Below are positions 11,096-23,400 of a stretch of 64,000 bases of DNA, one piece after another (position 1 is the stretch's first letter; each line of letters starts with the position of its first letter). The stretch is from Hanleya hanleyi. Lineage: Eukaryota; Mollusca; Polyplacophora; Lepidopleurida; Hanleyidae. Under the pieces are notes generated by a model. That model searched no databases. It was given only the letters and a program-made list of their open reading frames with translations, and was not told the origin of the DNA. The position numbers and the translations under genes are program-made. The stretch lies in assembly GCA_036873755.1 (NCBI GenBank), contig JAVTVY010019610.1:1-64000 (forward strand), read 5' to 3'.

Positions 11096-12464
11096 AATGT
11101 CCAGCTTGTCAAGGATTGAAAATACATAAAAACTAAACCTCTAAATTCCTGCAATGATGATCGGGTTGTCTACAACGTCACTCGTGAGATGTCAATGTGA
11201 CTGACCCAGCGAGGGTGCATATTTTATGTTCGTCCGCTCCATAAAGTTGATTCCTCGTTGATTATAAACTGGATTATCATGTTGTTGGAAACACTGACGT
11301 TTGTCATTTTATTACATGGAAATGTAGTTCTGGATTGGTGAGTGAATAAAACACCAGCATCCATGTCTGTTGACATCTCCCCATAGCACAAATGAAATAC
11401 TCAACTTCTCCCTTTCTGCAGTCAAAATGTATGAGACACATCATGCACATCCTAAGAAATGAAATAATGGCTCCCTCGACATAGGAGTTGTGCACAAACT
11501 AACTATTACGCGGAAGCCCTGACAGGGACAAGCAGAGGGAAACATTTATATCTTTGTCCTTCCATATCATCTGTTTATTAAAGAAAATGAGACATCGAAA
11601 ATATCATTCAAATTGCCGTTAATTTTTTTTCTATTGATCTCGTAGGTGCCGCAAAATGGCCAGTTGACGGGCATTTTCGCTTCCAACCTCCTGCTAATGA
11701 GAACCCGGTTAGGGACTTCTGATCATAGTTCTATGATATATGGAGAATTCGCAACCACAAAAACTGAACTTTTGTATTTTATTTCTGTGTCAACGAGTAT
11801 CGTTAGTCACGATTTAGTTGTACAGAAATTATTCTGAGTAACATATTCACTGTACTTTCAGCCGCACGAACTCCACGACGAAAACGGGAGTGTTCGAATT
11901 TAATGTTTCACGAGTATATTGAAAATGCTCGTTTTCGTTTTATTAAGATGGAAAAAATCACGACAGGGGAAAAATCGGCCGTTTTCGAATTAAATTTGGA
12001 AGATGAATTATTAGGGTAATCTGTTCTGATATCAAAAATTGAAAACATCTGGAAAGTGCAAATTTAACAATGAATGACTGACTTTGCCAGATTTTAAAGA
12101 CTGGATAAAAAGAGCTGACAAGGCAGCAACTGAAGTGGAAAATCGGAATAGAAATACACATACGGTTTTTAATAAACCAAATTTCTTTTGCAATAAAATA
12201 ACGTCATTGAGGTGAGTTTTTTTTACAGTATTAGTGAAGAAATTACGGTACTTGTGATCTGATTATTGACACAAAAGTTGAATATCGGAAGAGACGTTTA
12301 CGTAAGATAGCCCGAGATTATAGGCCGTTTAATAAATGGAATAAACCTAAATTTATTCTACTATATTTTCAAATGAAGCATAGATACATCTGAAACAGAT
12401 CGATCCAATTTTCAGATTAATTAAAACGTAAATTGTGGATTGATGCGGATCGTGTTAGGCCAAA

Positions 12465-13994
12465 ATATACTTGAATACGAAGCTGCGCATCTGAAAACCC
12501 CTCGGCTCTGGGCGCCAGCCATTCATAATGTATTCAATTTAAAACAAAACTTCAGGAACACCAAGCAGTCAAGTAACAAATATACAGATTATGAAAAATT
12601 TTGCCATTAGAAATGGCCTCAAACGTTTCCGTCCAATCAGAGAAACCTGTTGATACATCGACGATGTATACCAAATTTTACATCGAACATTTGAAAATTA
12701 TCTGAGATAGAGATCCCTAATGATTTCGCATAAATTAAAGATGGCTGCCCATCCTTCCCACCACTCAGAGAAACTGATGTGGTTATTCATTGCAAGTCTC
12801 TTGATACATAGATTCTGTATACCAAGTTTCATATAGAACACTGAAAAGATAAACATCATTAAAGATTTTGCATAAATTAAAGATGGCCACCAAGGTTTCC
12901 GCCCAAGCAGAAAAACCAGAACTGTCTAATCGATGTATACCAAATTTTACATTGAGCACTTGAACCGTATCAGAGATATAGATCATTAATGATTTCGCAT
13001 AAATTAAAGATGGCCGCCCATCCTTCCCGCCACTCAGAGGAACCGATGTGGTTATTCATTGCAAGTCTCTTGATACATCGATGCTGGATACCAAGTTTCA
13101 TATAGAACACTGAAATGGTATCAAAGATATATATCATTGAAGATTTTGCATAAATTAAAGATGGCCGCCAAGGTTCCGCCCAATCAGAAACGCCATTTAT
13201 CGTAAGTCTATTGATGCTTCGATGATATATACCAAATTTTACATCGAGCACTCAAACAGTATCAGAGATAGAGATCATTAATGATTTTGCATAAATTAAT
13301 GATGGCCGCCCATCCTTCCCGCCACTCAGAGGAACTGATGTGGCTATACATTGCAGATCTCTTGATACATCGATGCTGTATACCAAGTTTCGTATAGAAC
13401 ACTTGAATGGTATCAGAGATATATATCATTGAAGATTTTGCATAAATTAAAGATGGCCGCCAAGGTTTTCACCGAATCAGGGAAACTGGTTTGGTCATTC
13501 CTTTGAAGTTTCTTGATGCATCGATGATCTATACCAAGTTTCACACTGAACAGAGAAATGGTACCTAAGATACACAAGATTAATGATTTCGCATAAATTA
13601 AATATGGCCGCCAAAGTTTCCAACCAATCAGGTCCAGATTCAATAGGGTTCTGGGTCATGAGCATATGGATGTGCAGTGCAAGTTTGGGGTGCCTAGGGT
13701 AAGTCGTTCTAAAGATATCTTGGTAACAAGAAACCTGTGATGGTTTCGCATAAATTAAAGATGGCCGCCAAAGTTTCTAACCAATCAGGTCCAGATTCAA
13801 TAGGGTTCTGGGTCACAAGCATACGGATGTGCACTGCAAGTTTGGTGTGCCTAGGGTAAGTCGTTCTGAAGATATCTTGGTAACGAGAAAGGTGTGACGG
13901 ACAGACGGACGGACGGACAGACGGACAGACGGCCAGACGGACAGACGTACATGACGACGACAATACCCTTCGGCCAAATTTTGGCCGAGGGGTA
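12465..13994 (+). mobile_element. Helentron-like non-autonomous element, family C, nested in the 6-kb element
   Basis: The 5' subterminal motif ACCCCTCGGC (12497-12506) matches the complement of the 3' arm TTGGCCGAGGGGTA of the terminal hairpin. The core is eight monomers of about 145-150 bp, each with CGCATAAATTAAAGATGGCC or a variant (near 12728, 12870, 13000, 13146, 13288, 13437, 13583 and 13746). The first six alternate between a 'cccatccttcc' and a 'ccaaggtttcc' type, giving a dimeric unit near 290 bp. A GGAC/AGAC tract (13897-13948) and hairpin close it. The 5' border is estimated. Confidence 0.75.
13964..13994 (+). other. Element C 3' terminal hairpin
   Basis: TACCCTTCGGCCAA, loop ATT, TTGGCCGAGGGGTA, followed by ATAAAA. 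The 14-bp stem has one T-G wobble. The 5' motif at 12497-12506 carries the exact Watson-Crick partner at that position. Confidence 0.87.
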
Positions 13995-14539
13995 ATAAAA
14001 CTGGGTAAACAGGTGAGTGTATAGCCAATAAATGACAGAACAGCTGCAGTCGAGCCATATTTCAAGCCAGAATAACGATCGGAGAGAGGTAAAAGGGAAT
14101 TCTTTTTCAGGTTTGAAACATTTTTTTTTTTATTTTCATTGCAGTCCTGATCTCACTTTTACGAAGGCATAATACATTGACGTTGTGTTAGCTGAATATA
14201 TTTTGAAGCGGGAACCGTGAACAAGCGCAAGTTTGGCCCACGTGCCATGCTATCCAAGGCTTGATCACGTGATGTTATTGCAACTCCGTATGGCGGAAAA
14301 TGTTCAACCAACACGTGGCATGTTGAAACTTTCATTCTACTGACCCCACCCAATTCTGTGAAAGTATTTTAATACATCTGTTAATCAAGGAACGAATGGA
14401 TACAGTGAATTGTTAGAAAGGTCAAGCAATTCATGTCTTTCGTTTAGCCGATATTACCGGGCGGGATGAGCTCGTTCCAGCTGGGAAGATTGTATTGTCT
14501 CAGATCAGTTGGCCCTGATATGGGTCTCACATGAGTTGG

Positions 14540-14932
14540 CCCTGATCCTGATATGGGCCTTTATATAGTGTCAGGCGCTTGATTAATTTGCTGTTCGTTT
14601 TATTGACATAAACAGTTTGAAAAGCCCTTCCACAATATTTCCCTATGAAGAGCAATCAAGAAATTATTAGGTTTGATTCTCAATCTGAAAATAACGTAAT
14701 CTGTGTTTCTTCGTTAGATCGTTTATATATTTTCCCCTTTGACATCATTGGCGAAACCGGGATAGTTGGACATAGTCTTGTCGGCCGTGACAAAAATTCT
14801 GCAAGGTTTCAAGTATGTACTGCAGAGAAAATAAAGAAAATATCAGAATGTCTAAGTGACAGAATATGCTCTTGTCACGTATGTACTAATGTACGCGAAT
14901 TTGTGATTTTAAATTGGCCGGGCGTCCGATGA
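14540..14932 (+). other. TATA-like site and 95-codon ORF, possible relic gene
   Basis: TTTATATAG near 14560 is followed 80 bp later by an ORF from 14645 to 14932 (95 codons). A direct repeat GAGTTGGCCCTGAT..ATGGG precedes it. The protein shows no recognised domain. Its place inside the 6-kb transposon suggests a relic of that element, but there is no independent support. Confidence 0.2.
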
Positions 14933-15211
14933 AGCTAATCTCTTCATTGTCAGCCGATCATTGCGGTCAATTACTCGAACCTAATTTCATGGTTAAAGAG
15001 CAGGAAGAATGCATTGCTCTCCAAAGAGAGAAAATAATGATAGGAAATGCAAGAGGCAATGGATAATTCACTAAAAACGATCAAAGATGAAGAAGTCCGC
15101 CATTTAGCTTCTCGCATCAAAAAAAGATAATTCGAACACGTCCGTTTTCCTAAAATTGGCTTGAATTGGGTACTTGAATAATCACTGTAGGACCTTGAAA
15201 AGTCATTAAAT

Positions 15212-15397
15212 TTAATGCAAGAAAAGGCATGCGAACGCTGTTTTTTTGCGTTTTGGTTCATCATTATCATCATTTGCTGCTGATGTCGCCAGATCAACAG
15301 GTTCGGAGTTATTCACTGTGACCGTGCCGACCATGTCAACTGCTGTTTTGAAGCGTAAATTATGTCCTTCGTCGTTCAGATTTTTTAGTTGATCCAT
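15212..15397 (-). other. Short hydrophilic ORF with basic cluster, possible relic exon
   Basis: A 61-codon minus-strand ORF near the right end of the 6-kb element encodes a charged, non-repetitive peptide with DDNDEPKRKK near its C-terminus. Composition is more protein-like than most ORFs here. I do not recognise it. Confidence 0.22.
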
Positions 15398-16044
15398 ATC
15401 GTTGAAACCACTGCTTTGAAAATTATGCCGCCAAATTTTAAAAAATTCTGACGGATTTCATATTGAATTTGATGCTCAACAGTCATGCCAGTCGAACAGA
15501 CCGTCAGCAAGGTCGGAAGAATATGGAAGCAAAACTTCGCCTCGGTACTCAACGGGCAGATTTGTATATATCGCCAAATGCGAATATACGACCAGCTTTC
15601 ACATTATTTTGTGCTAATACAATTTTTAAGGTTCTGGGAACAAATTTAATTCGTAAATCAACTTATTGCTAGTAACTTTACCAAAAAAAATGAAAAGGGG
15701 AGACAACTCTGACAAGACCACATTCTTCCAAAGAGGGCGCTTTTCACGGAGGTGACTGAATGAGACGATCAGGAACTTCCAGGAAGATACGAGGGTTGCC
15801 AGCGAGAAATTACATATACAAAAGAACAGACAACACTTCGGGTAGTGTTTTAATAAATAAATGAATGAAAACAACGACCAGACATTGACACCATTGGTTT
15901 TATTTACCCACCACCCATAGAATCCATTTCTTTATTAATCCTACCACCCACAGAATTGGATTTCATTTTAACACGACCACCCATAGAAAAAAAAAAGGCT
16001 TCCCATCCGCCCCCCCCATGCCTTTTTTTCTGGAATAGCCCTTA

Positions 16045-17872
16045 TGTCAATTTAATAAGGAACACAATATCCATTTCGAACAATACAGAAATATATTCTT
16101 GAAAATGTTGGCGCATGAAATTCCACACAGATTTGTCCCCATCACTGCCCCATCACAGATCAGGAGACGGGAACTTATTTTGAACATGTGGAATTTTGCG
16201 TGATGAACAGGAAAATATTTCAGTTCGTTCCTTGCACCTGTTGTTTTGACAAGTAGGTCACACGTTATTTTAAGACGTAAACTTCATAAGTCAATGGTTG
16301 TCATTCGTTTGTCTTTTCTGTAGATTAAGTAATTCTTGCCCAAAAAACAACATTGCGTTCCAAATGAAGTACCCATAATTCCCGGTGAAAATCTTATTGG
16401 ACAGGGTGTCATGGAAGCATAGATTTTGAAAAAGCCTCCACTTTCAACCGTCTCTATATTATAGTTTCCACTGTATCGTAGGTATTTCACACATTTCACT
16501 TGTTTTATCACCTCTCTATTGTTATAATGAGTATCTTAAAATGTAGTGCATAATTAAAGCATATTTCGATTGTCATTTCCATTGGTAATTTTTGAAGGCC
16601 TGTGTGTTTCACATCGTTCGGGTAGTTCCCCAAATTGCTGCATATTTGACCTTCTCATAGACGTGTCTGGTAGACGTGAAAGTTTGAAGAGAATATTCCA
16701 ATTATTTGTCATTTATTCCACATTTTTTAAGGCACTCTGTAAAAACAGTTCAAATTATTTTTCTGGTATTATCACCCCTTAAACTAGAGGAACCCAAATC
16801 AACACATATTGCAAACGATACCGTGAAATACCCAGAATAATAATAAGCGTCCATTGCAAAAATGGCAAGGCTTTGGTGTAAGACCTCCCTTTGAAAAGGT
16901 AATATCCTGGACAAAAGACTAACAATACAACTTGCAGCAGATCCTTTGTCAATTATATTTCTGAGTCTTACACCAAATCGTTGCCGCAAAAATGTCCTTG
17001 ACGATACCTGGTAATTGTTAGTTAGATCCCATTCTCATCGACTGGTTGGTAGGCCCCATCATCGTCCGAGGTTACTGGTTATTAGTTTCTTCTTCATTGA
17101 TAGATGCCATCATTCCAGGATAAGCGGCGGTTGGCTAAAACTGGATTTTCATCAGCCCTGGTGTTGGTTAGTTTGACCATCAGCCTGATCTTCAGCATGT
17201 CCAGGGGGTTGAACTGGTTCAAATAAAAAGAAATACAGTGAATAGGTATAATAATTCATTTTATAATTATGTAATTATTTCAACAGCTAACTCCTAAAAA
17301 AAGTATAGGTTGCCCAAGATGTTAGCGACTAGAAAGTACCCGGAAACAATTACTGAATTAACAAATTAACCGACACAAATAATTGGGTTTTAAATTTACA
17401 TCAAATTAAAATGTTTTTTTTTTCTCTAAAAAAAATATTGGTTCCTTTATAGAAATTGCTTCATGGGGTAGGGGTGGATTGGGGGTGTGGTGGGAGGGCG
17501 GAAGGTAGAATCCATACCAAATTGTGATTTGTTTTTTTAGAATATCGAATAGGAAAGAATAGGTCATCACCGACCACTGGTCATTGAGTTTCATCAGTAG
17601 CTGATGGAGCCACTGATGGAGCTTAACAGTATGGGTTTAGTTCTTATCAATTATTCAATAAAATGAAAATAATTTAAATCTAGAAGATCTAGAAGAAAGT
17701 AATTTGACGTTTTCAGGTACACACGCACTGCTCGAATACCCCGATTGACGATCAAATACGATATATTCAGGGTGAACGGTTTGGAAGATATTGCAGGATA
17801 ACAGAGTGATCCTGCTGTATAGATAGAGAAGAAAGTTTAGAGGTGGAAGGGAGCATTACGGCCCCCAGGTAT
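16045..17872. other. Unassigned 1.8-kb stretch
   Basis: No element ends or RNA genes were recognised. A minus-strand ORF at 16750-16989 (79 codons, including RQRFGVRLRNIIDKGSAASC) has protein-like composition but no known motif. A Q-rich open stretch in a nearby minus frame (about 17140-17220) could be related coding debris. Confidence 0.4.
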
Positions 17873-17880
17873 GGTAGGAT

Positions 17881-18509
17881 CACAGGCACACAAAACAAGA
17901 GATGGGGGGGGAGGTGGTATTACAGTGAAGTGTCGAAATATGGGGTCTATATATAATCCCATGCTTAATATAAATAAACATAAAAACCGCTTTATATACT
18001 CCCGTCGTCAAATTAGTAAATTTGTGCAATTTTTTACCTTAGCAGGGCGATTCCAAATCCAACGTAACTGTCCGTCCAACTAGGAAGTTAGATTATGGCG
18101 GGCTTCGTTCTCAATTCTGATTGGTCAGTCGCGACAGCTGATCAGTGCGTGACCTCTCTTGCTGAAGACGTGTCGCTACTGACCAATCAGAATTGAGAAC
18201 AAAGCCCGCCATAATCTCACTGTTCCTAGATGGATGGACAGTTACGTTGGATTTTGAATCGCCCGGCAAAGGCAAAAAATTGCACAAATTTACTAATTTG
18301 ACGACGGAAATATATAAAGTGATACTTGTAGAATATGCTGATGTATTTTGTTTGGCGGTAAACCGTTTATTTCTCGATTCACCCAAAGTCCGTTTCACAC
18401 CTTTGTTTATTTATATAAAGCATGGGTTATATATAGAGACCCCATATTTCGACACTTCACCCTAATACCACACCCCCCTCCCCCCAATCTCTTGTTTTGC
18501 GGGCCTGTG
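17881..18509. mobile_element. 629-bp foldback element with 8-bp TSD (hAT-like size)
   Basis: GGTAGGAT occurs directly at both flanks (17873-17880 and 18510-18517). The element begins CACAGGC and ends GCCTGTG. Long imperfect arms reach almost to the centre: blocks such as AAAACAAGAGAT, ATATGGGGTCTATATATA, GTGCAATTTTTT and GATTATGGCGGGCTT recur inverted. The unpaired centre is about 18130-18175. The arms include indels, so it is not recent. An 8-bp duplication fits the hAT superfamily; the assignment is an inference. Confidence 0.82.
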
Positions 18510-18750
18510 GGTAGGATTAAGGTGCTTTGCAACAACGATTGTCAAAACTTTATGAACATGGACCCCCGACGTACAGATTGAATTGTTAATTTGGTCAGCA
18601 GAGTATGGCGGCATGGAAATTGCAGGACAGACAAATTTGATTATGAGAAACACAATCATGCTTGGGGTCCCCTTTTATCCGAGAAACTAATAAATTTTAC
18701 TTAAAGGAATATCTTAGTACCATATCATGTTTTCATGCCTCCACATTCAA

Positions 18751-18798
18751 TGTATACATTATATATTGCCCCCTGTGTATACATTATATATTGCCCCC
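18751..18798 (+). repeat. Two-copy 25-bp tandem repeat
   Basis: TGTATACATTATATATTGCC followed by CC(C) occurs at 18751-18773 and 18776-18798. Confidence 0.85.
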
Positions 18799-19224
18799 TT
18801 CTTGGCAGTGTATGCTCCACTATGTATGGACAATAAAAAAAAATTATAATAACAAAATAATAAATTTTACTATTTTTCCCCAATTGTCTGGAGTAGAGAT
18901 CGGACAATTCACTCATGTGTCAATCTAGATATAAGGAAAATGTCTGAAGAAGAAAAATTGGGGTGTCATATTTACATTTACTTTGTATGTTATTTTACTC
19001 AATGAAGGTATCAATCGGGCTTAAGGGGCAGGGAAGGGAAACATTTCTGTAGCAATAATCCGTCACAAAATATGTTCGAGACAATGCAATTGTTTTAGCA
19101 CACCTGTCAGTTGTATGCCTTGGAGGGAAAGTAAATTCCAATCACTCATAGTGTGTCATACAGTTAATATTGGGGTAGCATTTCTCTTAACCCTATCTGG
19201 CCTGGCCTTTTTGGAACCTGTTTT

Positions 19225-19760
19225 GGCCTGGGGAGGGGGGGGGGGGGGGCAGAGAATGCCCCCACAATTATTTTTTTTACTCCTTGAGCTAAAAGGCTGT
19301 AACTTACCACAGTGGTGTATACCCTTGGGTCAAGCTCTACCAGAAAATGTGAAAAAATCCAAGATGGCCGCTTTGATGACGTCACAGTGACGTCATTTTC
19401 AAAAACGGTATTTTTTGTCGACTTTTTCTGTCCGATTTTCCTAATTTTTAATTTACGCAATTTCTCCGCAAAAACTGCATGATAAATTAATAAATATTAA
19501 TGTGATAGAAATAAAATAGATTTTGCCCGCTTTTCGTCGCGGAAAAGCAGAAATTTTGAAGAAATATGACAAAAACATCTCTTTTCTGGTACCCCACGTG
19601 GCCACCATTTTGAATTTACCCATGATCCTCTGCTCGGGGTGGGAGGGGAGGGGGTATGCAAATAGGCTCAAAATTACCTCAATATGATCGAGTTTAAGCT
19701 CTCCATTTTTCGTCGTTCCGGAGATGGCGCAGAAAGTTTGGAAGGGGGGGGGGGGCATTC
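19225..19760. repeat. Dispersed repeat with poly-G borders, YY1-like motif and double CRE palindrome
   Basis: A long G run at about 19232-19251 and another at about 19743-19754 bracket the segment. TCTACCAGAAAAT followed by AAATCCAAGATGGCCGCT (about 19337-19372) also occurs in altered form at about 54195-54255, so this is a dispersed family. At 19377-19395 there is a perfect 19-bp palindrome TGACGTCAC-A-GTGACGTCA with two CRE octamers. Confidence 0.55.
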
Positions 19761-19921
19761 GCATGAATATTATGTCACCGGGTACGGTTCGAGTAAGTAA
19801 ACAGGCGAAGAGTTTGAGCGATACCGTTTTATTCCTGCAAAATATAGGACAAACGTACAGGTGTCGGCGAACAAGCGACTGGAGCCCATTTATGGATTCG
19901 AGTTACAAAGATTAATTGATT

Positions 19922-20022
19922 CGAATAAATCATTACGTTCAGCAATTAATACGAATATATCAAGACGTTCGACAATTAGTACGAACAAATAATTACGTTC
20001 GGCAATTCATACGAATAAATCA
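19922..20022 (+). repeat. 30-bp tandem repeat, about 3.4 copies
   Basis: Units start at 19922, 19952, 19982 and 20012, each like CGAATAAATCATTACGTTC. The array lies between two direct copies of an ACGTACAGGTGTC..CGACTGGAGC phrase (about 19852-19887 and 20249-20284), which form a second, longer-range direct repeat. Confidence 0.8.
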
Positions 20023-20426
20023 TCTCAATCAACAAGCAGTAGTTCATTTAACCAATGCGTGGTATATCAACAGCGACACATAATTCAACAGATTATCATT
20101 TATCAAATCTATTATATGTGAATTAGAGGGCTAGAGCAGCTTGGATAATATGGAAACATTACCATTATCAACGAGACTAACCATATGCGAGATATAACAG
20201 ATACCCACAAAGTGTATGAAGCAACATACCTGCAAACTATATGACATAAACGTACAGGTGTCAGCGAGAAAGCGACTGGAGCATTTGAACTCTCTTTGCG
20301 GGTACTTGACTTATTTACACAAAATCCTATCAATGCAGCACGGACCAATCAAGAATAATTAGAATCCTAAAGTCTATGCAAAAATATTCTAAGACGCCTA
20401 GGTTGGAGTCACCTGAAGTAGTTTAA

Positions 20427-22338
20427 GGGCTTTGCATACCAGAGCAAAGTGAACTGAAAATTTTGATATAGTGATGTCATCATTGCTAAATATCTCCTAA
20501 ATGGCTAACAGCATGTGGATGAAAATTTCGCACATGACAGTTTAGTTTGTACTGGTTATTTCAACGCAAGGAGAAGTGAAATTGATGCACATTTCACACA
20601 GACATAGCTCCTGCAACTTACCGTTTAGCAGTGTCAAGATGTAGAGTTACACTGTAGGCACAGGAAATTGGGAAATCTCGTGCAACTTCTCTTCAATGAC
20701 ACACAACACCAAACTACAGAGAAAAATGGGAGGGGGCATAAGGAAAGGCAGAAAATCGGAAAACTGCAGACAGGAAATGAGCAGTTTTGGCTGCCATGAT
20801 GGCTTGCTCTTTAACTTTCCGCTTGGCATTATGGGACGTTCATGGTGCACGTTACAAATGACTGCGTTGTTTACAAAATTAGAAATGACATAAGATAAAA
20901 ATTATGACCTTACGGGTATTGACAACTAAACAGACGGCTAGATTGTTACTTATATTAGTTAAAATACTTCCTGTAAACGGAACAACAGTGGATTCCATGC
21001 TCAAATATTCTACTCTTGACAACGAGAAATTTCACACCAACTTCCCAAAAGTCCCGCCTTCTCCAGGCAAAGTACATTGTGTATAGACCTACGCCAGAAT
21101 TTCAGATATGATTTACTGTTACAAACAATAATCAGTGATGATATATCCTGCCTTATGTTTCTTGATCAGTGATCATAATTAAAAATGCATCATATGTTAG
21201 CAGATAAATCGCGTTGAATTATGGAACTATTTTTTCTGTATAGCGAAGCACTCACATTTAACATGAATGAGCCATCGGCGCGATGCTTTCGATGGATCTG
21301 TAAGTGAACCTACATGTCCCCAGTTCCCAAGTCCGGTTGACACTTTTATCAGCTATCTGAAATATAACCCAATCTTCATTGTTGATTGCACAACACCTTT
21401 CCGTCTCTTATTATATATCAATTTTCACAATGGTCCCACCCTCCCACAGAAGGTCCATTTGTTTTTTGTACACTTCAATATCTTGGAAATGAGGGACATG
21501 GAGGTTCTACCTATCTACTTCACTCTTCTTCTTTGGAGATAAATTCCAGTACATTTCCTCTTGTTTTCGAGAACTCGATGTATGTTTTATCCAACAACTT
21601 AGGCTTTAAAGGTTATGTATTGTAATTTAACGTCTCATATATCGTAGTTTTGATGGACTACCCGTCGTCATCATCTTTTTGTATGCCAAACCATTTTGGA
21701 ATGACTGTCACGTTGTAGAAAGCGATGCATGGATGGCCAATGTTCATGATGTGAACAACAACAACACTCCATGTGCTCCATTCTTATGTAAAGTGGGGGA
21801 GTGGTGTAACAGTCAGTCACCTGGTAACCTTTAAAATTAACCCCCAAGTTGAACAACCTCATGTAGTCTGCTTGTATGCATAATGTTATCCGTACCCAAG
21901 GGTTAAATTTTCCTTGTGAATATTCAACACAGTCGAAAAAAAAAGGTCCCCAAGAAAATGGCATTGCAAATTTTCAATTTGTACTCATTTCCTGTCTGCA
22001 GTTTTCCGATTTTCTGCCTTTCCTTATGCCCCCTCCCATTTTTCTCTGTAGTTTGGTGTTGTGTGTCATTGAAGAGAAGTTGCACGAGATTTCCCAATTT
22101 CCTGTGCCTACAGTGTAACTCTACATCTTGACACTGCTAAACGGTAAGTTGCAGGAGCTATGTCTGTGTGAAATGTGCATCAATTTCACTTCTCCTTGCG
22201 TTGAAATAACCAGTACAAACTAAACTGTCATGTGCGAAATTTTCATCCACATGCTGTTAGCCATTTAGGAGATATTTAGCAATGATGACATCACTATATC
22301 AAAATTTTCAGTTCACTTTGCTCTGGTATGCAAAGCCC
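20427..22338. mobile_element. 1.9-kb foldback element with 354-bp TIRs flanked by TTAA
   Basis: The arms 20427-20780 and 21985-22338 appear to be exact inverted copies over 354 bp by eye. TTAA lies immediately outside both (20423-20426 and 22339-22342). Ends begin GGGCTTTGCATACCAGAGC. The internal 1.2 kb (20781-21984) contains only short ORFs with no recognised domain, so this is a non-autonomous or captured-DNA element. A TTAA duplication is used by piggyBac and Kolobok families; I cannot decide between them. Confidence 0.85.
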
Positions 22339-22342
22339 TTAA

Positions 22343-23400
22343 AATATAAAAGAAATAAGACGTCTGAGCGGCTCAGTGCTTGGAATATAAAATAAATATC
22401 CAGCACACCTCAAAAATGAAGACCTAAAGCCGAGCGCGGTGGTATACAAAGCCGAGGCGGGAAATGCAAAAAACAAAATTGATTACAAAACCACCACGTC
22501 GTCTTATATGGCGGTCCACATAACGCAGCGATACACCCTAGACAATCAAACTTCCATTAATAGCGTTAGTACATAGCTATATGTTAAAGTTGATAGCAAT
22601 ATTATGATTATCCAATGGTGTGAAAATGAACATCTTTATAGAACAAAAGCAAAACGACATTGTCACAATTATTAAAGTCATATACCATAATATGTATTGT
22701 CTCTGCTACAACAAAGACTATCTAAGACGAGAAAATATCACAGGAAAATTTTTTGAAAAGAATTTTTATCAGATACTATGTCAACATAATTGTCAAAGGC
22801 AATTCGTTTCAGCCAATATGTACAGTGCAAAACCTTGTAGAGTTATCCAAGACAGGTGTGTCCCAACCTGTATTAGTCACAAACGGTGATACATCTCAAC
22901 CAGTGTGTGCAGGGAAATGCCCTGGATTCATTCTATTCAATCCCCAGCGCCCTATGTGGTCCATTCATTCACTTTTTGTTATGATTGAGCCTGGACTTAA
23001 ATGAAGCTGTATAATTGCCAACTGACACAAGTGAGCCGGGGTTTCATCTACAGGTAGGCTGACACAAAAGTTCTAGACTGAGACAATTACTAATAAAGGA
23101 AAAAATATTCAAAACTACTTCACAAAACAACTTCCATATCTAACATAATCTTTCTTGTAGCACACACTATATAGGATTTTTTTTAACCGCTTTTCAACAT
23201 TGTGAGTTTATTATTGGTGGACTCCTGCTGGCAGTCCTAAGAACAATTGTGTTTTGTGGATTTTTATTTATGTAGATATACTTGCATATCAAAAATGTTT
23301 TGGTGGGATCCTCCATGGGAAAAGGACCATTTTGATGTGTGACTTTACTAAATTCAAGCAAAATACATCAAAGAAAAGATTTTATATGGAGGGTTGATAA
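22343..23400. other. Unassigned 1-kb stretch
   Basis: AT-rich sequence with short ORFs, for example 22620-22889 plus, without motifs. No repeats or element ends were noticed. Confidence 0.45.

Larger units (their letters stand above)
10069..16041. mobile_element. 6.0-kb DNA transposon with 40-bp TIRs and TTA target duplication
   Basis: The 40-bp ends 10069-10108 and 16002-16041 are inverted copies differing at one base. They begin GGGCTATTCCAGAAAAAAA and end CGGATGGG. TTA flanks both ends (10066-10068 and 16042-16044), which fits a 3-bp duplication of the PIF/Harbinger type, but other superfamilies are possible. Subterminal blocks with ACCACCCATAGAA lie in the same orientation at both ends (10121-10215 and 15908-15990). 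No intact transposase was recognised. Candidate relics are ORFs at 10760-11095 and 14645-14932 (plus) and 15212-15397 (minus). Helentron-like element C is nested inside. Confidence 0.72.
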
